A stretch of DNA of 64,000 nt from assembly GCF_009720485.1 (NCBI RefSeq), contig NZ_CP045245.1, forward strand, positions 1,550,001 to 1,614,000, written 5' to 3'. Made by a program: the position numbers and the translations under genes. Of the stretch, positions 8,852 to 16,969 are shown one piece after another. The notes beneath the pieces were generated by a model. It saw only the letters and a program-made list of their open reading frames with translations, was not told where the DNA came from and made no database searches. How positions within the stretch are numbered: the first letter of the stretch is position 1; each line of letters starts with the position of its first letter. Origin of the DNA: Cellulomonas sp. JZ18 (GTDB lineage: Bacteria > Actinomycetota > Actinomycetes > Actinomycetales > Cellulomonadaceae).

Positions 8852-10084
8852 ATGCGACGGAGCATCCCGGCCGTGGCGGCCACGCTCGGCCTCGCGCTCA
8901 CCCTCGCCGCGTGCAGCGGCGGCGGTTCGGCCGGCCCCGAGGCCACGACGTCGGCCACCGCCGGCGGTGGCGGCAGCAGCGACCTCGTCGTCTGGGTCGA
9001 CGAGACCCGCCAGGCGGCCGTCGAGGAGGCCGCCTCGGCGTTCGAGGAGGAGAACGACGTCACGGTCGAGGTCGTCCTCAAGAACTTCGAGGACATCCGG
9101 ACGGACTTCCTCGCCCAGGTGCCCACCGGCGAGGGGCCCGACATCACCGTCGGCGCGCACGACTGGCTGGGTGAGCTGACGCAGAACGGCGTCGTCGCGC
9201 CGATCGAGCTGGGCGACCGCACCGCCGACTTCGAGCAGGTCGCGGTCGAGGCGTTCACGCAGGACGGTCAGGTCTACGGCCTGCCGTACGCGATCGAGAA
9301 CATCGCGCTCATCCGCAACACCGCGCTCGCGCCCGCCGCACCCGCCACGTGGGACGAGGCCGTCGCCGCGGGCCGCGCCGCCGGCACGCCGTACCCGGTC
9401 CTCATCCAGACCGGCACCGAGGGCGACCCGTACACGTACTACCCGCTGCAGACGTCGTTCGGTGCGCCCGTGTTCGCGCAGAACGAGGACGGCTCGTACT
9501 CGCCGGAGCTCGCGATGGGCGGCGCGCCCGGGCAGGCGTTCGCGCAGTGGCTGCAGGCGCAGGGCCAGGCCGGTGTCCTGAAGACCGACATCACGTACGA
9601 CATCGCGGTCGAGGCGTTCAAGAACGGCGAGTCGCCCTTCATCATCGGCGGCCCGTGGATGCTCGAGCAGTTCGAGGGCCTGGACCTGTCGATCGACCCG
9701 ATCCCGTCGGCCGGTGGCCAGCCCGCGCAGCCGTTCGTCGGCGTCCAGGGCTTCTACGTCTCCGCGCAGAGCGAGAACGCGCTGCTCGCCAACGACTTCC
9801 TCGTGAACTTCATCGCCACGGACGAGGCGCAGCTCGCGCTGTACGAGGCGGGCAACCGCCCGCCGGCCCTGACGTCGGCCGCCGAGACCGCGTCGGAGGA
9901 CCCGGTCACCGCCGGCTTCGCCGCCGTCGGCGCCGAGGCCGTGCCGATGCCGTCGATCCCCGAGATGGGCTCCGTGTGGGCCTTCTGGGGCGTCACCGAG
10001 GCGAACATCCTCTCCGGTGCGGCCGAGCCGGTCGCCGCCTGGGACAAGATGATCGCCGACATCCAGGGCGCCATGGGCTCCTGA
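8852..10084 (+). CDS. malE: Maltose/maltodextrin ABC transporter substrate-binding lipoprotein
   Basis: The 410-residue product is an extracellular solute-binding lipoprotein (family 1). It has a lipoprotein signal peptide ending LTLAAC with the lipidated Cys21, a Gly/Ser linker, and a mature domain containing GPDITVGAHDWLGEL and the hinge region GLPYAIENIALIRN. ATG 8852 follows AGGAGATG. It is the first gene of malE-malF-malG and is divergent from the LacI regulator. Maltose specificity is inferred from the MalF type and the neighbouring GH13 enzymes; a cyclic or branched maltodextrin is possible. Confidence 0.9.
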   Translation: MRRSIPAVAATLGLALTLAACSGGGSAGPEATTSATAGGGGSSDLVVWVDETRQAAVEEAASAFEEENDVTVEVVLKNFEDIRTDFLAQVPTGEGPDITVGAHDWLGELTQNGVVAPIELGDRTADFEQVAVEAFTQDGQVYGLPYAIENIALIRNTALAPAAPATWDEAVAAGRAAGTPYPVLIQTGTEGDPYTYYPLQTSFGAPVFAQNEDGSYSPELAMGGAPGQAFAQWLQAQGQAGVLKTDITYDIAVEAFKNGESPFIIGGPWMLEQFEGLDLSIDPIPSAGGQPAQPFVGVQGFYVSAQSENALLANDFLVNFIATDEAQLALYEAGNRPPALTSAAETASEDPVTAGFAAVGAEAVPMPSIPEMGSVWAFWGVTEANILSGAAEPVAAWDKMIADIQGAMGS

Positions 10085-10219
10085 CCTCGCACCACGGCAG
10101 CGCGCCGCACGGTCCCGCACCGTGCGGCGCGTCCGCCGCGGGCGCGCGCACCGCCTCCCCGGTGGCGCCGCCCGTCCCCGGGGCGTGAGGACGCGCCCGC
10201 CACTGCGTACGGAGGCCCG

Positions 10220-11860
10220 ATGTCCACCCAGTCCACCCTCGACGACACCTCGACCGCCGCCGGCGACGGCGACGCGCCGGGCCGGCCGCGGCGGCGCCTG
10301 CGGTCACCGGGCGTCCCGCACGCGTCGGGCACGACCGGCGGCCTCGTCGCCAAGCTCGTGCTCATGGCGGTCGTCAACGCCTTCGGGGTGTTCGCGATCC
10401 TCGCGGCCTGGAACGAAGGGTCCTACGGGATCCTCGCGGCGATGGTCGCCCTGCTCGTCGCGGCCGACTGGGTCTACTTCTCCCGGCGCACCCTGCCGCT
10501 GAAGTACGTGCTGCCGGGGCTCGCCTTCCTGCTCGTCTTCCAGGTGTACGTGGTCGCGTACACCGGCTGGGTCGCCTTCACGAACTACGGCGACGGCCAC
10601 AACTCGACCAAGGAGCACGCGATCGAGGCGCTGCTCGTGCAGAACGAGCGCCGCGTGGAGGGCTCCGCGACCTACCCGATCACGGTCCTCGAGCGCGACG
10701 GCGAGCTGGGCTTCGCGGTGGTCGACGAGGACGGTGACGTCCGGGTCGGCACGGCGGAGGAGCCGCTGGCGCCCGTCGACGGCGCGACGCTCGACGGCGA
10801 CGCCGTGACCGCGGTGCCCGGTGCCGAGCTGCTCGACCGGCGCCAGGTGCTCGAGCGCCAGGACGAGGTCACCACCCTGCGCGTCCCGTTCTCGGACGAC
10901 CCGGAGGACGGCTCGATCCGCACGCAGGACGCGCGCACCGGCTACGTGTCCACCTCGACGCTCGAGTACGACGCCGAGGCCGACACGATGACCGACGTCA
11001 CGACCGGCACGGTGTACTCGCCGAGCGACGACGGCTGGTTCGTCTCCCCGGGCGGGGAGCGGCTCAACGTCGGCTGGCGGGTCGCGGTCGGGTTCGACAA
11101 CTTCTCGACGGCGTTCGGCGACAGCCGGTACGCGGGCCCGTTCCTCAAGGTCCTCGCGTGGACGTTCGCGTTCGCGATCCTGTCGGTCGTCACGACGTTC
11201 CTGCTGGGGCTGTTCCTGGCGATCACGTTCAACGACACGCGCCTCGGCGGGCGCCGGATCTACCGGACCCTGCTGATCTTCCCGTACGCGATCCCCGGCT
11301 TCCTCGCGGCGCTGCTGTGGTCCGGGATGCTCAACCGGTCGTTCGGGTTCGTCAACCAGGTGCTGCTCGGCGGTGCGGACGTGCCGTGGCTCACCGACCC
11401 GTGGCTGGCCAAGCTGTCGGTCCTGCTGGTGAACCTGTGGCTGGGCTTCCCGTACATGTTCCTCATCTGCACGGGCGCCCTGCAGTCGCTGCCCGGTGAC
11501 GTGATGGAGGCGGCGAAGGTCGACGGCGCGGGCCGCTGGCGCACGTGGCGCTCGGTGACGCTCCCGCTGCTGCTCGTCGCGACGACGCCGCTGCTCATCT
11601 CGTCGTTCGCCTTCAACTTCAACAACTTCACGCTCATCTACATGCTCACCAACGGCGGGCCGCGCTTCGCGGACGCGTCGGTGCCGCTGGGGCACACGGA
11701 CATCCTCATCTCGATGGTGTACTCCGTGTCCGGCCTCGACGGCACGGCCGCCAAGAACTACGGCCTGGCCAGCGCCCTGTCGATCGTCATCTTCGCGATC
11801 GTCGCGACGATCTCGGCGATCACCTTCAAGCGCACGAAGCAGTTCGAGGAGATCAGCTGA
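10220..11860 (+). CDS. malF: Maltose ABC transporter permease MalF with periplasmic P2-like insert
   Basis: The 546-residue integral membrane protein has several N-terminal helices (about 35-125), then a long extracellular insert of roughly 150 residues (about 130-285, with NYGDGHNSTKEHAIEALLVQNERRV at its start, here shortened by description), then a permease domain. This insert corresponds to the P2 domain that in enteric MalF contacts MalE. The EAA loop MEAAKVDGAGRWRTWRSVTLPL lies near residue 430. A GGAGG site precedes ATG 10220. The 135-nt gap after malE contains GC-rich inverted sequence. It overlaps malG by one base. Confidence 0.93.
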   Translation: MSTQSTLDDTSTAAGDGDAPGRPRRRLRSPGVPHASGTTGGLVAKLVLMAVVNAFGVFAILAAWNEGSYGILAAMVALLVAADWVYFSRRTLPLKYVLPGLAFLLVFQVYVVAYTGWVAFTNYGDGHNSTKEHAIEALLVQNERRVEGSATYPITVLERDGELGFAVVDEDGDVRVGTAEEPLAPVDGATLDGDAVTAVPGAELLDRRQVLERQDEVTTLRVPFSDDPEDGSIRTQDARTGYVSTSTLEYDAEADTMTDVTTGTVYSPSDDGWFVSPGGERLNVGWRVAVGFDNFSTAFGDSRYAGPFLKVLAWTFAFAILSVVTTFLLGLFLAITFNDTRLGGRRIYRTLLIFPYAIPGFLAALLWSGMLNRSFGFVNQVLLGGADVPWLTDPWLAKLSVLLVNLWLGFPYMFLICTGALQSLPGDVMEAAKVDGAGRWRTWRSVTLPLLLVATTPLLISSFAFNFNNFTLIYMLTNGGPRFADASVPLGHTDILISMVYSVSGLDGTAAKNYGLASALSIVIFAIVATISAITFKRTKQFEEIS

Positions 11861-12771
11861 TGGCCACCACGTCCGCCGCACCGCGCGTCCGGCCGTCCGC
11901 CGCGCGCACCGGGCAGCCGCGCATGTCGCCGCGCCGGTGGTTCTCCGAGCTCGGCTGGCGCCACCTCGTCGGCGTCGTCGCCGTGGTCTTCGCGATGTTC
12001 CCCATCGTGTACGTCGTCTCGGCGGCGCTGTCCGAGGGCGGCACGCTGACCGGGTCCAACCGCCTCTTCGGGGAGGTGTCGGGCTCGAACTTCTCCGCGC
12101 TCGGCGACTCGCTGTTCTGGACGTGGCTCGGCAACACGCTGCAGATCGCGATCGCCACCGGCGTCGGCACGGTGCTCATGGGTGCCGCCGCGGCGTACGC
12201 GTTCTCGCGGTTCCGCTTCCGCGGCCGCCGGGCCGGCCTGACGGCCCTGCTCGTGATCCAGATGTTCCCGCAGATGCTCGCGTTCGTCGCGATCTTCCTG
12301 CTGCTCATCGGCCTCGGCAACGTCATGCCCGTGCTCGGCCTGAACAGCAAGCTCGCGCTCATCGCCGTGTACCTCGGCGGCGCGCTGGGCGTGAACACGT
12401 TCCTCATGTACGGGTTCTTCAACACCGTCCCGCGCGAGCTCGACGAGGCGGCGAAGCTCGACGGCGCCACGCACGCGCAGATCTACTGGACGATCATCCT
12501 GCGGCTCGTCACGCCGATCCTCGCGGTCGTCGCGCTGCTGTCGTTCATCAGCACGTTCGGCGAGTTCATCATCGCCCGCCTGGTGCTGCAGTCGGAGCGC
12601 AACTGGACCGTCGCGGTCGGCCTGTACGGCTGGGTGTCGTCGCTGCTCGAGGCGAACTGGGGCCTGTTCGCCGCCGGTGCGGTCATCTCCGCGCTGCCGG
12701 TGCTGCTGCTCTTCCTGTTCCTGCAGAAGTACATCGTCGGCGGCCTGACGGCCGGCTCGGTCAAGGGATGA
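11860..12771 (+). CDS. malG: Maltose ABC transporter permease MalG
   Basis: The 303-residue permease has six predicted membrane segments and the EAA-loop motif ELDEAAKLDGATHAQIYW near residue 190, which would contact the ATPase. ATG 11860 overlaps the malF stop by one base (TGATG), and its own stop overlaps the next ATG (ATGA), so translation is coupled. No ATP-binding subunit gene lies in the window. In many actinobacteria a shared ATPase (MsiK) energises such permeases, and that is inferred here. Confidence 0.94.
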   Translation: MATTSAAPRVRPSAARTGQPRMSPRRWFSELGWRHLVGVVAVVFAMFPIVYVVSAALSEGGTLTGSNRLFGEVSGSNFSALGDSLFWTWLGNTLQIAIATGVGTVLMGAAAAYAFSRFRFRGRRAGLTALLVIQMFPQMLAFVAIFLLLIGLGNVMPVLGLNSKLALIAVYLGGALGVNTFLMYGFFNTVPRELDEAAKLDGATHAQIYWTIILRLVTPILAVVALLSFISTFGEFIIARLVLQSERNWTVAVGLYGWVSSLLEANWGLFAAGAVISALPVLLLFLFLQKYIVGGLTAGSVKG

Positions 12772-14642
12772 GCGCGTCGCACCACGGGGCGCAGCCGGTC
12801 CCGCACCTGCTCGACGACGCCCACCACGACGGGTCCGAGCTGTACGTGCCGGCGGGCACGCCGTCCCTCGGGGACGACGTGCCGGTCCGGGTCCGGGTGC
12901 CGGAGGGCGCGCCGGAGCGGGCGGTCTGGGTACGGGTCGTGCGGGACGGCGAGCCGACGATGGTCCCGGCGCGGATCGACCGGACGGCGGACGGGGAGCG
13001 CTGGTACGTCGCCGACGTCCGCGTGCACAACCCGGTCACCGGGTACCGCGTGCTCCTCGACGAGCCCGGCGGGTACCGCTGGCTGAACGGTCGCGGCACG
13101 TGGCGGCGCGACGTCACCGACGCGGCCGACTTCCGCCTCTCGGTGCACGACGAGGCACCGGCGTGGATGCACGACGCGGTCGTCTACCAGGTGTTCCCGG
13201 ACCGGTTCGCCCGCTCGTCCGGCGGCGTCGGCGCGCCCGACGACGTCCCGGGCTGGGCCACGCCGATGGCGTGGACCGACGAGCCCGTGGCGACCGGCGA
13301 CACCGGCCGCCAGCTCGCCGGCGGCGACCTGCGCGGCATCGAGCAGCGGCTCGACCACCTGCAGCGCCTCGGCGTCGACACGCTGTACCTGACGCCCGTC
13401 TTCCCGGCGCGCTCCAACCACCGCTACGACGCGACGAGCTTCGACCGGGTCGACCCGATCCTCGGCGGCGACGACGCGCTCGCGTCCCTGTCCGCGGCGC
13501 TGCACGCGCGCGGCATGCGCATCGTCGGCGACCTCACGACGAACCACACGGGGGACGGCCACGAGTGGTTCGCGCGGGCCCGCGCCGACCGGTCGAGCGA
13601 GGAGGCCCGCTTCTACTACTGGACGGACGAGGAGCCCGGGTACGTCGGGTGGCTCGGGCACGCGTCCCTGCCGAAGCTGAACTACGGCGCGCCCGGGCTC
13701 GCGCAGCGGCTCGTCGACGGCCCCGACTCCGTCGTCGCCCGGTGGCTGCGGCCCCCGTTCGCGCTGGACGGCTGGCGCATCGACGTCGCGAACATGACCG
13801 GCCGGTACGCCGCCGACGACTACACGCACGACGTCGCGCGGATGGCGCGCACGACGATGCGGGCCGAGAACCCTGACGCCGTGCTCGTCTCCGAGCACTT
13901 CCACGACGCGGGCGGCGACATGTCGGTCGGCGGCTGGCACGCGAACATGAACTACTCCGCGTTCAGCCGCCCGCTGTGGACGTGGCTCGGCGACCCGTCC
14001 TCCGGGCTGACGACCCTCGGCCTCGGCGTGCCGCTGCCGCGGCGCGGGGGAGCGGCCACGGTCGCCACCATGCGCGAGTTCGACGCGGCGGTCCCGTGGG
14101 CGGTGACGGCGCACCAGTGGAACATGCTCGGGTCGCACGACACCGCGCGGATCCGCACGGTCGTGGGGTCCGCCGAGCTGCAGGAGGTCGCGGCCGGGGT
14201 CCTGTTCACCTACCCGGGGACGCCGGTGGTCTTCGCGGGCGACGAGGGCGGAGTCACCGGCACGACCGGCGAGCACGCGCGCGTGCCCATGCCGTGGCAG
14301 GACGTGGACGCCGGCGGCGGTCCGCGCTGGGACGCCGCGACGTTCGACCTGTACCGGCGCCTCATCGCGCTGCGCCGCTCCTCGCGGGCGCTGCGCGAGG
14401 GCGGGCTGCGGTGGGCGTTCGCGGACGACGACGCGGTCGGCTACCTGCGCGAGACGCACGACGAGCGCGTGCTCGTCGTCGCCGCCCGGGCGCCGTGGGC
14501 CGGGACCGTGCTGCCCGGGCGGCTGCTCGCACCCGGCGCGCGGCCCGAGGTCCTGCACGGGAGCGGGACGATCGACCTGCGTCCCGACGGACTGCACGTG
14601 CCCGGGGACGGCCCCGGCGTGCACGTGTGGCGACTGGCGTGA
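12768..14642 (+). CDS. GH13 alpha-amylase-family enzyme, neopullulanase/maltogenic type
   Basis: The 624-residue protein is the last gene of the malEFG operon. An N-terminal beta domain (about 20-125) precedes the catalytic barrel that begins WMHDAVVYQVFPDRF (about 133). GH13 blocks are DLTTNHTGDGHEW, GWRIDVAN with nucleophile Asp339, VLVSEHFHD with Glu376 and LGSHDTAR with Asp458. The N-terminal module and the lack of a signal peptide fit cytoplasmic neopullulanase or cyclomaltodextrinase-like enzymes acting on imported maltodextrins. ATG 12768 overlaps the malG stop. The true substrate could also be pullulan-derived oligosaccharides. Confidence 0.88.
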   Translation: MSASHHGAQPVPHLLDDAHHDGSELYVPAGTPSLGDDVPVRVRVPEGAPERAVWVRVVRDGEPTMVPARIDRTADGERWYVADVRVHNPVTGYRVLLDEPGGYRWLNGRGTWRRDVTDAADFRLSVHDEAPAWMHDAVVYQVFPDRFARSSGGVGAPDDVPGWATPMAWTDEPVATGDTGRQLAGGDLRGIEQRLDHLQRLGVDTLYLTPVFPARSNHRYDATSFDRVDPILGGDDALASLSAALHARGMRIVGDLTTNHTGDGHEWFARARADRSSEEARFYYWTDEEPGYVGWLGHASLPKLNYGAPGLAQRLVDGPDSVVARWLRPPFALDGWRIDVANMTGRYAADDYTHDVARMARTTMRAENPDAVLVSEHFHDAGGDMSVGGWHANMNYSAFSRPLWTWLGDPSSGLTTLGLGVPLPRRGGAATVATMREFDAAVPWAVTAHQWNMLGSHDTARIRTVVGSAELQEVAAGVLFTYPGTPVVFAGDEGGVTGTTGEHARVPMPWQDVDAGGGPRWDAATFDLYRRLIALRRSSRALREGGLRWAFADDDAVGYLRETHDERVLVVAARAPWAGTVLPGRLLAPGARPEVLHGSGTIDLRPDGLHVPGDGPGVHVWRLA

Positions 14643-14672
14643 GGCGGCGGGGCACGACCGCCGCCTCACGCC
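14636..14672 (+). terminator. 15-bp hairpin ending the malEFG operon
   Basis: Bases 14636-14650 and 14658-14672 are exact reverse complements with a 7-nt loop. The left arm covers the TGA of the GH13 gene (14640-14642). The dgt -10 hexamer begins 19 nt later. Confidence 0.82.
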
Positions 14673-14703
14673 CGCGTCGGCGCCCCGAACTACGCTGGGC
14701 GGC

Positions 14704-16002
14704 GTGACCACGCTCGACGACCTCGCCCGCCTGCGCGCGGACGGCGACGGCTACGTCGACGCCGACCGCGAGCGCTGGGTGCCCGAGGGCGCGAAGAACG
14801 CCGAGCGGACGCCGTTCGAGCGGGACCGCGCCCGCCTCGTGCACTCCTCGGCGCTGCGCCGGCTCGGCGCCAAGACGCAGGTGCTCGGGCCGTCCTCCGA
14901 CGACTTCGTCCGCACGCGCCTGACGCACACGCTCGAGGTGGCGCAGGTCGGGCGTGAGATCGCCAAGGCGCTGGGCTGCGACCCCGACGTCGTCGACACC
15001 GCGTGCCTGGCGCACGACCTGGGGCACCCCCCGTTCGGCCACAACGGCGAGCGTGCGCTCGCGGGCCTGGCGCGCGGCATCGGCGGTTTCGAGGGCAACG
15101 CCCAGACGCTGCGCCTGCTGACGCGGCTCGAGCCGAAGGTCGTCGGACCGGACGGGCGCTCGGTCGGCCTGAACCTGACGCGCGCGAGCCTGGACGCCTC
15201 CGTCAAGTACCCGTGGGGGCACGGCGAGGGCCCCGTGAGCGCGGCGACGGGCCGGCCGACGCACAAGTTCGGCGTCTACGCGGACGACCTGCCGGTCTTC
15301 GCGTGGCTGCGGCGCGACGCCCCGGACCGCCGCAAGTGCCTCGAGGCGCAGGTGATGGACCTCGCGGACGACATCTCCTACTCCGTGCACGACGTCGAGG
15401 ACGCGGTGGTGGGCGGCCGGTTCGACCTCGACGTGCTCACCGTCCCCGACGAGCGGGCGCGCATCGTCGAGGCCGTCGAGACCTGGTACGGCGACCAGGT
15501 CGACGCCGCCGGCCTCGAGGGCGCCATGGACCGGCTCGTCGCCGCGCGCCTGTGGGAGCCCGGCTTCGACGGGTCGCGGGGAGCGCTCGCGGGGCTGAAG
15601 GACGCGACGAGCCAGCTCATCGGCCGGTTCGCGAAGGCGGCGCAGCGCACGACGCGCGAGCGCTACGGGCCGGGCCCGCTCACGCGGTACGCCGCCGAGC
15701 TCGTCGTGCCGGTCGAGACGGTCGCCGAGATCCTCGTGCTCAAGGGCCTGGCCGTCGCGTACGTCATGGCGCCGCGCGAGCTGGAGCCGCTGTACCAGCG
15801 GCAGCGGGAGGTGCTGGCCGACCTGGTCGAGGTCCTGGCGGACCGGGCGCCGAACGCGCTGGAGCCGACGTTCGCCGCGGACTGGGAGGCGGCGTCGGGC
15901 GACGCGGAGCGCCTGCGGGTCGTCGTGGACCAGGTGGCGTCGCTGACGGACGTGTCCGCGCTGGCGCTGCACGCGCGGCTCGTCCGCCCGCCCCGGCACT
16001 GA
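14704..16002 (+). CDS. dgt: Deoxyguanosinetriphosphate triphosphohydrolase-like HD protein
   Basis: The 432-residue protein is a dNTPase of the HD superfamily that cleaves dGTP (or other dNTPs) to the nucleoside and triphosphate. The metal site is visible as TRLTHTLEVAQ (His75) and CLAHDLGHPPFGHNG (His104, Asp105). A later YSVHDVEDAV supplies further residues. GTG 14704 follows TACGCT (14691-14696) by 7 nt. In many actinobacteria dgt sits directly before dnaG; here the YCII and surface-protein genes lie between them. Confidence 0.94.
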   Translation: MTTLDDLARLRADGDGYVDADRERWVPEGAKNAERTPFERDRARLVHSSALRRLGAKTQVLGPSSDDFVRTRLTHTLEVAQVGREIAKALGCDPDVVDTACLAHDLGHPPFGHNGERALAGLARGIGGFEGNAQTLRLLTRLEPKVVGPDGRSVGLNLTRASLDASVKYPWGHGEGPVSAATGRPTHKFGVYADDLPVFAWLRRDAPDRRKCLEAQVMDLADDISYSVHDVEDAVVGGRFDLDVLTVPDERARIVEAVETWYGDQVDAAGLEGAMDRLVAARLWEPGFDGSRGALAGLKDATSQLIGRFAKAAQRTTRERYGPGPLTRYAAELVVPVETVAEILVLKGLAVAYVMAPRELEPLYQRQREVLADLVEVLADRAPNALEPTFAADWEAASGDAERLRVVVDQVASLTDVSALALHARLVRPPRH

Positions 16003-16015
16003 CGCACCGGGGCGG
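15988..16015. terminator. Hairpin between convergent dgt and YCII genes
   Basis: CCGCCCCGG at 15988-15996 pairs exactly with CCGGGGCGG at 16007-16015 across a 10-nt loop. It spans the dgt stop and precedes the facing YCII gene stop at 16033. Confidence 0.65.
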
Positions 16016-16032
16016 ACGGGACGGGTCGTCCG

Positions 16033-16374
16033 TCAGTCGGCCGCACCCAGGGGCCACACGGGCCGCACCTCGATCCGCCCCGCCCGCGCCATCGGGTGGG
16101 CGGCCGCGACCGCGATCGCCTCGTCCAGGTCGGCGCACTCGATCACGTCGTACCCGGCGATCGTCTCCCGCGTCTCGGCGAACGGCCCGTCGGTGACGAG
16201 CAGCTCGTCGCCCCGGCGACGCACGGTCGTCGCGGCCTCCACGGGACGCAGGCGGTCGCCGTGCTTCCACACGCCACGCGCGTCGACGTCCGCGCCCCAC
16301 GCCTCGATGTCCACGTCACCGGGCTGCGGCGGCTCGCCCTCGGGGTCGGTGCAGATGAAGAGCATGTACTCCAC
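16033..16374 (-). CDS. YCII-related (DGPF) domain protein
   Basis: The 113-residue protein belongs to the YCII-related family; the short signature DGPFAETRE is visible near residue 63, and EYMLFICTDPEGEP opens the protein. Such proteins are ferredoxin-like folds sometimes found with ECF sigma factors, but none is adjacent here. GTG 16374 is chosen because AGGAGG lies 5 nt upstream on the minus strand. An earlier in-frame start would add about 23 unconserved residues. Function is unknown. Confidence 0.85.
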   Translation of the reverse strand: MEYMLFICTDPEGEPPQPGDVDIEAWGADVDARGVWKHGDRLRPVEAATTVRRRGDELLVTDGPFAETRETIAGYDVIECADLDEAIAVAAAHPMARAGRIEVRPVWPLGAAD

Positions 16375-16969
16375 GGTGTCCTCCTGGTCGGCGCCGGGCC
16401 CTGTCGGCCCGGACGCAGCCACGACGTGCGGCCGCCCCCGCATTCGACACCGGGCGCCGGGCGCGGCGCACCTGCGCTCCCGCGGCGCGGTCCTGCCCCG
16501 CGCCCGGCCGACGCGGGCGCTGCGCGGGGCGTCGTCGGCGTGGGCACGTGCGTCGCGGTCGTCGGGGACAAAGGCGACGCCGGGCCCGGCGCGCGAGAAA
16601 TCGCCCTGTGCCGCGCGTCACGCCGAATTGTGCTGGTCTGCCCGGCGCATTCTGTCGGGAATGGGCGACGGGGAGGGCGTGGTGGTGACCGTGGCAGTCA
16701 GGGCGGGTCTGCGACAGGGTGGGGGAGCGCGAAGGTGCAGGTCGCAGCGCCTGTGACGTGGGTCTCGGCGCCGCGGGCGGCGAGGTGGCGGGACGCCGAC
16801 GCACTTTCGTCCATTTCGTTCCGACATGGGGCGTGACGTGCGCGGGTGCATTTCTTCGCGTGGGTGCTAGCACCCACGCGTCCGCCGGGAGTGCCTATAT
16901 GTTCGGCGCGCCCCGAGCACCAGGCGAAAGCCTGCGGGGGCCCGATCCCGTGCCATTCCAGGAGTTCTC
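16375..16969. other. 595-bp non-coding interval with regulatory-looking sequence
   Basis: No supportable gene is seen. The right half is less GC-rich than the flanks, with AT-rich stretches around 16801-16860. It contains a 24-bp perfect palindrome (16857-16880), a TATATG hexamer at 16896-16901, and a small hairpin CAGGC-GAAA-GCCTG at 16921-16934. It probably carries the promoter and a long 5' leader of the surface protein gene that starts at 16970. Confidence 0.6.
16857..16880. repeat. 24-bp perfect palindrome upstream of surface protein gene
   Basis: The half-site CGCGTGGGTGCT is followed directly by its exact reverse complement with no spacer. It lies 90-113 bp before the GTG of the surface protein. 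It could be a regulator-binding site or, if transcribed, a strong stem. Confidence 0.8.

Noticed and set aside
16857..16880. CIRCE (HrcA) element
   Set aside because: CIRCE has TTAGCACTC-N9-GAGTGCTAA. Here the halves are in the opposite order and without spacer, and the downstream gene is not a chaperone.
16896..16906. LexA/SOS box around TATATGTTCG
   Set aside because: Only the right half (GTTCG) is present; the left GAAC half is missing.
16880..16969. Second GEMM/c-di-GMP riboswitch upstream of the surface protein
   Set aside because: A GAAA-capped stem is present, but GGCAAACC and GGGACGCAAAG core sequences are absent.
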